A stretch of DNA of 64,000 bases, from contig NZ_BLTJ01000014.1 in assembly GCF_013282095.1 (NCBI RefSeq), positions 1-64,000 of the forward strand, given 5' to 3'. Below the pieces are notes generated by a model. The model saw only the letters and a program-made list of their open reading frames with translations, was not told the origin of the DNA and ran no database searches. Both the position numbers and the translations under genes were made by a program. This stretch comes from Enterocloster alcoholdehydrogenati (GTDB lineage Bacteria > Bacillota > Clostridia > Lachnospirales > Lachnospiraceae). Below are positions 24,732-32,923 of this stretch, in pieces (the stretch's first letter is position 1; every line of letters begins with the position of its first letter).

Positions 24732-26654
24732 ATGGATTACGCAAAGACAGCAGAACAGATAATCAAATATGTGGGCGGAAAAGACAATATCAAGTCAGTG
24801 GCCCATTGTGCTACGCGCCTTCGTTTCCAGTTAAGAAATAACGATCTGCGCGATGAAGAGGCCATAAGCGGCTTAGAGGGCGTAAAGGGCGTATTCCTTA
24901 CGCAGTCTCAGTTTCAGATTATTTTTGGCTCAGGCACCGTAAATCTTGTGTTTGCCGAGGTGCAGAAGCAGCTGGGGACACTGGAGGTGAAAGAGGATGA
25001 GCGGGAAGAAAAGGAAGGCAATCCGCTCCAGCGGTTTATCAAGATGCTCAGTGATATTTTCGTGCCCATCATTCCGGCCATTGTAGCAGGAGGTCTTTTG
25101 ATGGGACTAAATAATCTGCTGACCTCGCCTCTTCTTCATGGACAGTCTGTGATACAGACATATCCACAGTGGCAGGGGCTTGCAGCGGCGATCAATACCT
25201 TCGCCAGCGCACCGTTTACCTTCCTGCCAGTGCTCATCGGCTTCAGTGCGGCAAAGAAGTTTGGCGGAAACGCCTTCCTCGGAGCTGCTATGGGGATGAT
25301 CATGGTTCATCCGGATCTGTTAAATGCCTATCAGATCGGTGTCGCAGAGCCGCCGGTGTGGAACGTTCTGGGATTTAAAATAGCTGCCATCGGCTATCAG
25401 GGAACCGTTCTTCCTGTGCTGGCTGTGTCGTGGATCATCGCCAACATTGAGAAACGGCTCCGCAGGGTTACCCCGTCCTGGCTGGACAATCTGACTACGC
25501 CTCTGCTTTCGATCCTGATCACCTCCTTTCTGACTTTTGCCTTTGTGGGACCGGTTTTACGGGAGGCAGGAAATCTTCTGGCATCAGGCATTACCTGGCT
25601 GTACAATACCCTTGGACCTGTCGGCGGAGCCCTTTTCGGACTGACCTATGCGCCGATTACCATGACAGGGATGCATCACAGCTTTATTGCCATTGAAACA
25701 CAGCTTCTGGCAGACAGTGTACACACAGGCGGAAGCTTTATCTTCACTACGGCCAGTATGAATAACGTGGCTCAAGGCGCGGCAGTTCTGGCAGTTTTAC
25801 TGCTTACGAAGAATGAGAGAATGAAATCTATCTGTTCCGCTTCAGGAATCTCCGCTTTGCTTGGCATCACAGAGCCGGCTATGTTTGGCGTAACCTTAAA
25901 ACTGAAATATCCATTTTATGCGGCTATCATCGGTTCCGGCGTGGGAAGTGCCTATCTGGCGTGGACAAAGACACTGGCGCAGGCCCTGGGCGCTGCAGGC
26001 CTTCCAGGCTTTATCTCCATGAAGCCGGAGGAATACGGACATTTTGCCATTGGACTGGTTCTTTCCATGGGCGTATCTTTTCTATTGACTGTAATATTCT
26101 GGAAAAAGTTTGGACTGGATAAAGCAGAACGGGCAGAAAAAAAGGATAAAGCTGATCAAACGCAGCCGGCAGAAAAACAGTCCGATGTCCCGGATGCTTC
26201 CGTGTTTGTTTCTCCTATGAAGGGCCGGGTGATGCCGGTAGAGCAGTCGGCCGATGAAATGTTTGCTGCAAAGATGCTGGGAGACGGGATTGCCGTTGAT
26301 CCGGAGGACGGCACGGTATACGCACCCTGTGACGGCACCGTAAGCCTTCTGTTCCCCACCCGCCATGCCATCGGCATTAAAGCGGATACGGGGGTGGAGG
26401 TACTGATACATATCGGTATCAATACAGTTCAGATGGAAGGAGAGGGCTTTGAAGCGTTTACAGAGCAGGGCGCAAGGGTTTGCCGGGGCGACCGGCTCAT
26501 TTGTGCAGATCTTGACCGGATTCATGCAGAAGGCTATAATCCTCAGACTATGATGATCTTTCCTGAGGGAAAGGATCTGGAAGTGACCGTATATGCCAAC
26601 GAGCAGGGAGATGAGAAAACAATGGCTGCCAAGGTAAGGAGAACGCAGAGATGA
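24732..26654 (+). CDS. scrA: PTS sucrose-type transporter, fused IIBCA
   Basis: A 640-residue membrane enzyme that imports and phosphorylates a sugar at phosphoenolpyruvate's expense through HPr. The IIB domain comes first, with phosphocysteine C26 in SVAHCATRLRF. The IIC domain has about ten hydrophobic segments and an ITEPAMFGVTLKLKYPF motif. The IIA(Glc-type) domain comes last, with phosphohistidine H560 in VLIHIGINTV. Gene context with a GH32 hydrolase makes sucrose the likely substrate; related beta-glucoside and trehalose permeases share the architecture. Ribosome site AAGGGAAGGGG. The ~180-base leader shows no BglG-type antiterminator hairpin. Its stop overlaps scrB by ATGA. Confidence 0.9.
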   Translation: MDYAKTAEQIIKYVGGKDNIKSVAHCATRLRFQLRNNDLRDEEAISGLEGVKGVFLTQSQFQIIFGSGTVNLVFAEVQKQLGTLEVKEDEREEKEGNPLQRFIKMLSDIFVPIIPAIVAGGLLMGLNNLLTSPLLHGQSVIQTYPQWQGLAAAINTFASAPFTFLPVLIGFSAAKKFGGNAFLGAAMGMIMVHPDLLNAYQIGVAEPPVWNVLGFKIAAIGYQGTVLPVLAVSWIIANIEKRLRRVTPSWLDNLTTPLLSILITSFLTFAFVGPVLREAGNLLASGITWLYNTLGPVGGALFGLTYAPITMTGMHHSFIAIETQLLADSVHTGGSFIFTTASMNNVAQGAAVLAVLLLTKNERMKSICSASGISALLGITEPAMFGVTLKLKYPFYAAIIGSGVGSAYLAWTKTLAQALGAAGLPGFISMKPEEYGHFAIGLVLSMGVSFLLTVIFWKKFGLDKAERAEKKDKADQTQPAEKQSDVPDASVFVSPMKGRVMPVEQSADEMFAAKMLGDGIAVDPEDGTVYAPCDGTVSLLFPTRHAIGIKADTGVEVLIHIGINTVQMEGEGFEAFTEQGARVCRGDRLICADLDRIHAEGYNPQTMMIFPEGKDLEVTVYANEQGDEKTMAAKVRRTQR

Positions 26655-28117
26655 CATTTAAGAAATATGAAAAAGTATTTCGGGAAGATTATGAGAAATG
26701 GTATCGCGCAAATGAGGCCTATCGGAATAAAGTTAAGGCAGATCCCGACCGTCTTTCCTACCATCTGATGCCGGAAACCGGCTGGCTCAATGATCCCAAT
26801 GGCCTGTGCCAGTTTAAGGGAGAGTATCATATTTACTATCAGTATACCCCGTTTGAACCTACAGGGGAATTAAAGCTGTGGGGGCATTACCGCACCAGGG
26901 ATTTCGTTCACTTTGACAGCTGCGAGCCGGTGCTGTTTCCAGACAGCGATGAGGATGCCCATGGAGTTTACTCAGGATCTGCTTTTTCAGAAGGAGATAC
27001 AATCCACTATTTCTACACAGGCAATGTAAAGCTGTTTGATCGGCCGGACTACGATTACATCATGGCCGGGCGGCTAAGCAATACCCTTCATGTGACCAGC
27101 AGGGACGGCTTTCATTTCTCCCCCAAGCAGCTTCTTATGAGCAATAAGGATTATCCTTCCGATATCAGCGCTCATGTCCGGGATCCTAAGGTTATTCGCC
27201 GGGAGGACGGCTGCTATATGGTTCTTGGCGCAAGAGATGAAGACAGCCGGGGTCTGGTGCTGGTATACCGTTCTCAGGATTTGGAACGCTGGGAATACCA
27301 TGGACGTATCGTGACAAAAGAGGCGTTTGGCTATATGTGGGAGTGTCCGGATCTCTTTTTGCTGGACGGGAAACTGTGTCTGATCTGCTGCCCTCAGGGA
27401 GTAGAGAAGAGCGGACTGGATTTCTGGAATGTGCATCAGTGTACCGCTGTGGTTTTAGACTATGATTTCAGACCGGGAACCTGGGAGCTTCCAGACAGGA
27501 CAGCGATTCATATGCTGGATCGGGGTTTTGATTTTTATGCCCCTCAGACCTTTGAGGATGAGAAGGGGCGGCGGATCCTGATCGGATGGATGGGGATTCC
27601 CGATGCCTCTTATACCAATCCCACGGTGAAAAAGGGCTGGCAGCACGCCCTGACTCTGCCGAGGCAGCTCCATCTGGAAGGAGACCGCCTGATCCAGGAA
27701 CCCATGGAAGAGCTGAAAGCGCTTCGGAAAGGCTGCCGCAGCTACGAAAACGGAAAGAGCCTGAAAGAGGAGCACGCGCTCTGCTGTGAAATTCTTGCAG
27801 ATTTTACAGATTGCACTTATATGAAATTGGAACTGCGAAAAGGGGTATGGCTCACCTGGGAAGACCATATTCTTTCCCTGAAGCTGGGAGTCTGCGGAAG
27901 CGGAAGAGACACCAGAAAGGTGGAAATAGAGCGTTTAAACAAGCTGCATATTTTTTCAGACACAACTTCTTTGGAAATATTTATAAACGAAGGAAGAGAA
28001 GTTTTTACCACCAGAGTGTATGGCCAGGAAAGCGGACTGTCTTTGGACTGCGATGGAAAGGTACAGGTGGTTGTATATGATCTGGCAGGCCTGGAATACA
28101 GGAAAGCAACTTCTTAG
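26651..28117 (+). CDS. scrB: sucrose-6-phosphate hydrolase (GH32)
   Basis: A 488-residue GH32 beta-fructofuranosidase that splits imported sucrose-6-phosphate into glucose-6-phosphate and fructose. The five-blade propeller motifs are present: nucleophile D48 in WLNDPNG, transition-state stabiliser D178 in VRDPKV, and acid/base E231 in MWECPDLF. A C-terminal beta-sandwich module follows from about residue 330 (TTSLEIFINEGREVFTTRVY near the end). There is no signal peptide, which fits intracellular action on the phosphorylated sugar. The start overlaps the permease stop by four bases, so translation is coupled. Confidence 0.93.
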   Translation: MTFKKYEKVFREDYEKWYRANEAYRNKVKADPDRLSYHLMPETGWLNDPNGLCQFKGEYHIYYQYTPFEPTGELKLWGHYRTRDFVHFDSCEPVLFPDSDEDAHGVYSGSAFSEGDTIHYFYTGNVKLFDRPDYDYIMAGRLSNTLHVTSRDGFHFSPKQLLMSNKDYPSDISAHVRDPKVIRREDGCYMVLGARDEDSRGLVLVYRSQDLERWEYHGRIVTKEAFGYMWECPDLFLLDGKLCLICCPQGVEKSGLDFWNVHQCTAVVLDYDFRPGTWELPDRTAIHMLDRGFDFYAPQTFEDEKGRRILIGWMGIPDASYTNPTVKKGWQHALTLPRQLHLEGDRLIQEPMEELKALRKGCRSYENGKSLKEEHALCCEILADFTDCTYMKLELRKGVWLTWEDHILSLKLGVCGSGRDTRKVEIERLNKLHIFSDTTSLEIFINEGREVFTTRVYGQESGLSLDCDGKVQVVVYDLAGLEYRKATS

Positions 28118-28153
28118 GCAGTTGCCTTTTGAAGTACTGCTGTAAACGGAAGG

Positions 28154-28197
28154 CGGGATGCCAAAAATGTGCCGGATAAAGGGCATACGGCATCCCG
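28154..28197 (+). terminator. stem-loop after the sucrose operon
   Basis: CGGGATGCC (28154-28162) pairs with GGCATCCCG (28189-28197), with an inner TGCC...GGCA hairpin. A moderately T-rich tract follows. Located 36 bases after the scrB stop. Confidence 0.65.
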
Positions 28198-28240
28198 TAC
28201 TTTCGGATTTTTGAAAAACGGGCCAAAAAGTAAAAAATGC

Positions 28241-28269
28241 TTGATTTATTTCTGGTAATATGGTATTAT
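28241..28269 (+). promoter_or_regulatory. promoter of the tRNA-Ala gene
   Basis: TTGATT (28241-28246), a 17-base spacer and TATTAT (28264-28269), ending 35 bases before the mature tRNA. Confidence 0.7.
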
Positions 28270-28304
28270 CATCAAGTCAGCAGTTGCTGATAATTTATTC
28301 CAAT

Positions 28305-28377
<73 letters not shown>

Positions 28378-28381
28378 TGTT

Positions 28382-28409
28382 AAAAGTCCTGTATCTACGG
28401 GACTTTTTT
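28382..28409 (+). terminator. rho-independent terminator of tRNA-Ala
   Basis: AAAAGTCC, a 9-base loop, GGACTTTT and further T bases, starting five bases after the tRNA. Confidence 0.85.
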
Positions 28410-28484
28410 GTGTGCTGTATAGCCTGCCAGAATAGGTGTCTGCTGTAAAAACTGTCTTTTTGTACTTATCAGAAAAGGTTAGCG

Positions 28485-28529
28485 AAAAAATGCACTTTCC
28501 CGTACTGCTTTTCCGGGAGAGCGCATTTT
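28485..28529 (-). terminator. rho-independent terminator of map
   Basis: On the minus strand AAAATGCGCTCTCCCGG pairs with CGGGAAAGTGCATTTT with small mismatches and is followed by T bases. It lies about 65 bases after the map stop. Confidence 0.65.
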
Positions 28530-28593
28530 GTTTACAGAAGTGGCCCATCTGTATGGATGCAGTCCTTCCGCCGCATACAAAGCGCTGCCAATG

Positions 28594-29466
28594 CTACCAT
28601 GCCAGTACTTCGTATCCATTTTCTGTGATCAGCACCTGAATCTCCCACTGGGCGGAGGGAAGGCCATCGTCGGTATAGACGGTCCAGTCATTGTCAGCAT
28701 CCACAAATATATCAGGGCGTCCCATATTGACCATGGGCTCGATGGTAAAACACATACCGGGCACCATGAGCATCTCAGATCCCTTTTTCGATACATAGCT
28801 GACCCATGGCTCTTCGTGAAATTCCAGGCCGACGCCATGGCCGCCGATCTCCCTTACGATGGAATAGCCGTTTTCACGGGCAAAGTCGTGGATGGCCTGC
28901 CCCATATCTCCCAAAAATCCCCAGGGACGAACTTCTTTTAAGCCTACTTCCAGGCATTGTCTGGCTGTGTCCACCAGCTTTCTTTTCTCTTCAGAGACAG
29001 TTCCGATACAGAACATACGGGAGGAGTCGGAAAAATATCCCTTGTAAATAGTAGAAACATCTACATTGATGATATCCCCTTCTTTCAGCACATCATCAGC
29101 GGAGGGGATGCCATGGCACACCTGATCGTTTAAGGAGGTGCATACGCTTCGGGGGAAACCGTTATAGCCCAGGGGAGCAGGAATCCCTCCCAGATGGGTA
29201 GTCTGCTCATAGACCCACTGGTCGATCTGCTCCGTGGTAACGCCGGGGCCAATATGTTCAGCCACATAATCAAGGACTGCCACATTGATGTTAGCGCTCT
29301 GTCGGATTCCTTCAATCTGTTCTTTTGTTTTGAGCATGGACCGGACCGGCGTTTTCACGCCGTTTCGGCGGTACTGCGCCAGCTTTTCTTCCAATGAAAG
29401 ATGACAGTCTTTGTATTTTTTACCGCTACCGCACCAGCAGGGATCATTTCTTCCGATTTTTGGCAT
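28594..29466 (-). CDS. map: methionine aminopeptidase type I with N-terminal SEC-C zinc motif
   Basis: A 290-residue enzyme that removes the initiator methionine from new proteins. An N-terminal SEC-C zinc motif (C10, C12, C21, H22 in DPCWCGSGKKYKDCH) may dock it to the ribosome. The pita-bread metal site is present: NVDVSTIYKGYFSDSSR (two Asp), GGHGVGLEFHE (His), CFTIEPM (Glu) and SAQWEIQVL (Glu). The substrate-binding His lies in DQVCHGIPS. The extra SEC-C module is common in clostridial MetAPs, usually as a second isoform besides one in the ribosomal-protein operon. RBS GAGGAGG eight bases before ATG 29466. Confidence 0.93.
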   Translation of the reverse strand: MPKIGRNDPCWCGSGKKYKDCHLSLEEKLAQYRRNGVKTPVRSMLKTKEQIEGIRQSANINVAVLDYVAEHIGPGVTTEQIDQWVYEQTTHLGGIPAPLGYNGFPRSVCTSLNDQVCHGIPSADDVLKEGDIINVDVSTIYKGYFSDSSRMFCIGTVSEEKRKLVDTARQCLEVGLKEVRPWGFLGDMGQAIHDFARENGYSIVREIGGHGVGLEFHEEPWVSYVSKKGSEMLMVPGMCFTIEPMVNMGRPDIFVDADNDWTVYTDDGLPSAQWEIQVLITENGYEVLAW

Positions 29467-29565
29467 AACGAAGGCCTCCTCTTGTTTGTTGCGCGCCCAA
29501 AGACGTTTGGGGCTGTATGTAAGTATAGCACGGTAGCAGGGGAAAGGCCAGTCTGCTTTTTATCG

Positions 29566-29787
29566 TTAAGCCGGACCGGCATCCTCTTTCTGGGGCACAT
29601 ATGTGGCAATACCCTCAATGCCGCAGTGAAGGATCCGGCACAGGTCGTCAATGGTAATGGTGCTTAAGGGTTTGTCCCTGCGCAGGCGGTCAATGGTAGC
29701 ACTGGAAATATTGTATTTGTGGATCAGGGTATAGGTAGTTTCAGATGATTTCTTTAAAGTTTCCCAGAACGGTTTGTAGCTGATCAT
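29566..29787 (-). CDS. small XRE/Cro-CI type helix-turn-helix protein
   Basis: A 73-residue protein consisting almost only of an HTH domain of the HTH_26/YozG kind: IHKYNISSATIDRLRRDKPLS is the recognition region, followed by TIDDLCRILHCGIEGIATYVP. A probable DNA-binding regulator; target unknown. It precedes map on the same strand by about 100 bases and may be co-transcribed. Ribosome site GGGGGA. No acidic effector domain. Confidence 0.75.
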   Translation of the reverse strand: MISYKPFWETLKKSSETTYTLIHKYNISSATIDRLRRDKPLSTITIDDLCRILHCGIEGIATYVPQKEDAGPA

Positions 29788-29927
29788 AAAAAATCCCCCT
29801 TTATCAATAAGTATATGACCGTATATTTTATAAACGTTTGAAAAAAGAAAATTCCCCGCCGGTTTGTAAAAAAAATGAAATTATGTAACGATTCAGGACA
29901 GGGCACTTTCCTGAATGCTCAAAAGCC

Positions 29928-29955
29928 TTGCATTTTTGTAAAAAAAAGGTATAAT
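29928..29955 (+). promoter_or_regulatory. promoter of the small secreted peptide gene
   Basis: TTGCAT (29928-29933), a 16-base spacer and TATAAT (29950-29955). The next open frame on this strand starts at 30024, 69 bases on. Confidence 0.6.
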
Positions 29956-30023
29956 GTGAATCGGAACACAGTGTATAGCCATATGGACATACATCCTGTG
30001 CTCCACAGGAGGAAAAGAGGAAT

Positions 30024-30161
30024 ATGAAACTGAAAAAAGTATTAGGAAGCTTTGCATGGGTGATTCTGGCTGCCGCGCTGATCCTTATCAATGCTGCCGC
30101 GGCGAATGCAGAGGAGTTTTCCATCCAGGAGCAGTATGCAGTGAAGGAAACAGTAAGATAG
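30024..30161 (+). CDS. small exported peptide with signal sequence, function unknown
   Basis: A 45-residue frame starting at ATG 30024 and preceded by AGGAGG and a second GAGG. The N-terminus has Lys-rich MKLKK, a hydrophobic core (FAWVILAAALILINAAA) and an Ala-Asn-Ala signal-peptidase site. Cleavage would release a 16-residue peptide that starts Glu-Glu-Phe and ends at Arg. It has its own promoter. It could be a signalling or toxin-type peptide, or the preserved head of a longer exported protein lost by deletion. The 277 bases after it show no further gene, operator or terminator that I can support. Confidence 0.5.
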   Translation: MKLKKVLGSFAWVILAAALILINAAAANAEEFSIQEQYAVKETVR

Positions 30162-30438
30162 GCAAAAAAGATACCTTTTCAGAGCAGGAAGATATGTCCC
30201 GTACCAGAGCAGAGAGCAAAGGTGCGGGGCATATTTTCATGTTCTCAAAAACAAAGAACCAGCATTGGCAGTCCTATGATTTTCACCGCAACTTTTGCAA
30301 TACAATAAACAAAAACGCATATGGATTATTTCAGATGGACGTGGTAAGATGAAGCCATAGGTTTACGTGCAGCATGAACTATCATGGTGTGCCTTACAGG
30401 CTTTTTTGGTACACGCAATCAACGAGGAGGAATCGGCT

Positions 30439-32058
30439 ATGCATTTACTTGACAGTGAATTAAAAAACAAAGAGCAGTGGGAGAAGGCAGGGATCGCCTT
30501 GCCGGAATTTGACAGAGAGGCGATGAAGGCAAAGACAAGGGAAACCCCTCAGTGGATCCATTTTGGAGCCGGAAATATTTTCCGCGCGTTCCCGGCCGCC
30601 CTGCAGCAGAACCTGTTAAACAAAGGAATCGAAAAGACGGGCATTATCGTGGCAGAGGGATATGACTATGAGATCATCAGAAGAGCTTACCGCCCTCAGG
30701 ATGATCTGAGCCTTTTAGTAACCTTAAAAGCAAACGGCACCATTGAAAAGACCGTGATCGGAAGCCTTGCTGAATCTCTTACCGTAGACCGCCATGACGC
30801 TGAGGACTGGAACCGCCTTCAGGAGATCTTTGCCGCAGACAGCCTTCAGATGGTAAGTTTTACCATCACGGAAAAGGGCTACAGCATCACAGGGCCGGAC
30901 GGCTCCTTCCGCAGCGATGTAGCGGCTGACTTTGAGGCCGGACCTGAGGGCGCAGACAGCTATATCGGAAAGCTGGCAGCTCTGTGCTACTGGAGATATA
31001 CCCACGGCGCCGCTCCGGTTGCTCTGGTAAGTATGGATAACTGCTCTCACAATGGGGACAAGCTTTTTGCGGCGGTAGATGCCTATGCGAAGGCCTGGAC
31101 TGAGAATGGAAAGGCAGAGGACGGTTTTCTGGCTTATATTGAGAATCCGGAGTGCGTATCCTTCCCTTGGAGCATGATCGACAAGATCACCCCGCGTCCG
31201 GATGACAGTGTAAAGAAGATGCTGGAGGAGTGCGGATTTACAGACACGGAAAATATTGTTACCAGCAAAAACACATATGTGGCTCCTTTTGTAAATGCAG
31301 AGGAGGCAGAGTATCTTGTCATTGAAAATGCCTTCCCCAATGGCCGCCCTGCGCTGGAAAATTCAGGGGTTATGTTTACGGAGAGAGAGACGGTTGAGCG
31401 CGTAGAGCGCATGAAGGTATGCACCTGTTTAAATCCCCTTCATACTACTTTGGCGGTATACGGCTGCCTTTTAGGATATACAAAGATCAGCGACGAGATG
31501 AAGGATGAGGATCTTGTAAAGCTGGTAGAAACCATCGGCTATAGGGAGGGACTTCCTGTTGTAACCGATCCCGGCATCCTTTCTCCGAAAAAATTCATCG
31601 ATGAGGTGCTTCAGGTTCGTGTGCCTAACCCGTTTATGCCTGACACCCCCCAGCGTATTGCCTGCGATACCTCTCAGAAACTGTCCATTCGTTTCGGCGA
31701 GACCATCAAGGCATACCTGGCAAGCAGCGAGCTGGATGTAAAGTCCTTAAAGTTTATCCCCATGGTACAGGCAGGATGGTGCCGTTATCTCTTGGGAGTG
31801 GATGATGAGCTTAATCCGTTTACTGTTAGTCCCGATCCTATGTACGGGGAACTGGCGGCTAAGCTGGCAGGTGTAAAGGTGGGAGAGAACTGTGACGTCC
31901 ACGCGGTTCTGGAGCCGATCTTCAGTGATGCCGCAATCTTTGGCGTAAACCTTTATGAGGCAGGTCTGGGGGAGTACGCAGAGGCTGTCTTTGCAGAACT
32001 GATTGCAGGAAAGGGTGCAGTAAGACAAACCCTTAAAAAGCATCTGGCAAAGGTATAA
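30439..32058 (+). CDS. mannitol dehydrogenase-family oxidoreductase (fructuronate reductase-like)
   Basis: From ATG 30439 (GAGGAGG eight bases upstream) the enzyme has 539 residues. It belongs to the polyol-specific long-chain dehydrogenases, which interconvert a ketose or keturonate and its polyol with NAD(H). The N-terminal Rossmann part has WIHFGAGNIFRAFP. The catalytic signature is K...N..H in MKVCTCLNPLHTTLAVYG. Candidates in the family are fructuronate reductase (UxuB), mannitol 2-dehydrogenase and tagaturonate reductase; no neighbour decides among them, and there is no uxuA or uxaC here. It stands alone, with a double hairpin terminator. Confidence 0.85.
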   Translation: MHLLDSELKNKEQWEKAGIALPEFDREAMKAKTRETPQWIHFGAGNIFRAFPAALQQNLLNKGIEKTGIIVAEGYDYEIIRRAYRPQDDLSLLVTLKANGTIEKTVIGSLAESLTVDRHDAEDWNRLQEIFAADSLQMVSFTITEKGYSITGPDGSFRSDVAADFEAGPEGADSYIGKLAALCYWRYTHGAAPVALVSMDNCSHNGDKLFAAVDAYAKAWTENGKAEDGFLAYIENPECVSFPWSMIDKITPRPDDSVKKMLEECGFTDTENIVTSKNTYVAPFVNAEEAEYLVIENAFPNGRPALENSGVMFTERETVERVERMKVCTCLNPLHTTLAVYGCLLGYTKISDEMKDEDLVKLVETIGYREGLPVVTDPGILSPKKFIDEVLQVRVPNPFMPDTPQRIACDTSQKLSIRFGETIKAYLASSELDVKSLKFIPMVQAGWCRYLLGVDDELNPFTVSPDPMYGELAAKLAGVKVGENCDVHAVLEPIFSDAAIFGVNLYEAGLGEYAEAVFAELIAGKGAVRQTLKKHLAKV

Positions 32059-32128
32059 GGCGGGCTGTAAAATTTTCTCCCAGGAGAGTTTAGGGCCATT
32101 GGATCTTAACATCATAAATATATGACAA

Positions 32129-32204
32129 TGACAGCAGGCAGTCTAAGCGTCTGCTGTCAGAAAGGCTGGCCGGACAGTGCAGGTGATGCTGTCCGGCCGT
32201 TTTA
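32129..32204 (+). terminator. two tandem terminator hairpins
   Basis: TGACAGCAG/CTGCTGTCA (32129-32159, 9 bp) is followed by GGCCGGACAG/CTGTCCGGCC (32168-32198, 10 bp) and GTTTTAT. The second is the stronger terminator. Confidence 0.75.
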
Positions 32205-32268
32205 TATGCAGAAAAAAGCTTTCCTGGCGGCTGCTCTTACAGTTGGTAAGCGGGAACTGAAAAGCCCT

Positions 32269-32296
32269 TTGACTGTAAAATGAGATATGGTATACT
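32269..32296 (+). promoter_or_regulatory. promoter of the DUF1653-uvrC unit
   Basis: TTGACT (32269-32274), a 16-base spacer and TATACT (32291-32296), 52 bases before the TTG start at 32354. Confidence 0.7.
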
Positions 32297-32353
32297 CTAT
32301 AGATGAACACAATAGATCCGGCTTTGTCCGGGCAGGAAAGAGGTGTGTAAAGA

Positions 32354-32887
32354 TTGGATCAAAGAGAATCTGTACCAGTGCCGGGGACATTTTACAGGCA
32401 TTTTAAGAATAAGCTGTATCAGATCGTTGCAGTAGCAGCCCACTCAGAAACGGGGGAACCCATGGTGGTGTATCAGGCTCTGTATGGGGATTATGGGGTC
32501 TACGTCCGGCCTCTGGATATGTTTATGAGTCCGGTGGACCGGGAAAAATACCCGAATGTAAAGCAGCAGTATCGGTTTGAACGCGTGTGGCCGGGGAGTG
32601 AAAGCCCTAGTTTTCAGACACAGAAAGAAGGTGCCGGGGAAAGCCTGCCGGAGGAAGAAGAACTTCCCGGCCCCTGGCTGGAGCGTTTTTTAGATGCAGA
32701 CCGTCCGGAGGACAAGCTGGCTGTTTTAAAACAGATGGAGGGAACCGTTACCAGGCGGGAGCTGGACTGTATGTTTCTTTCCATGGACTTACAGCCGGAG
32801 CCCAAAAAGGATGTGAAGGAGCAGATCCAGGCCCTTCGCCGGTATGTCCAGCTGCTGCGCCGGTATGACGGCACGCGGCTGCGCTAG
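32354..32887 (+). CDS. DUF1653-domain protein
   Basis: A 177-residue protein with an N-terminal DUF1653 domain: VPGTFYRHFKNKLYQIVAVA, then VVYQALYGDYGVYVRPLDMFMSPV given here by its key residues Y-x-A-L-Y-G and R-P-L-x-M-F. The C-terminal half is acidic, then helical. The start is TTG, 8 bases after GAGGTG. The domain is common in small bacterial proteins and has no assigned activity. uvrC begins 36 bases downstream under the same promoter, so co-transcription is likely, but a DNA-repair role is only a guess from position. Confidence 0.75.
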   Translation: MDQRESVPVPGTFYRHFKNKLYQIVAVAAHSETGEPMVVYQALYGDYGVYVRPLDMFMSPVDREKYPNVKQQYRFERVWPGSESPSFQTQKEGAGESLPEEEELPGPWLERFLDADRPEDKLAVLKQMEGTVTRRELDCMFLSMDLQPEPKKDVKEQIQALRRYVQLLRRYDGTRLR

Positions 32888-32923
32888 CAACTGTTTATAC
32901 ACGTTCAAAAGGAGAACGAAATA

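Noticed and set aside
30056-30352. 98-residue frame overlapping the small peptide
   Set aside because: It lies in another frame of the better-supported signal-peptide gene and lacks a ribosome site and domain.
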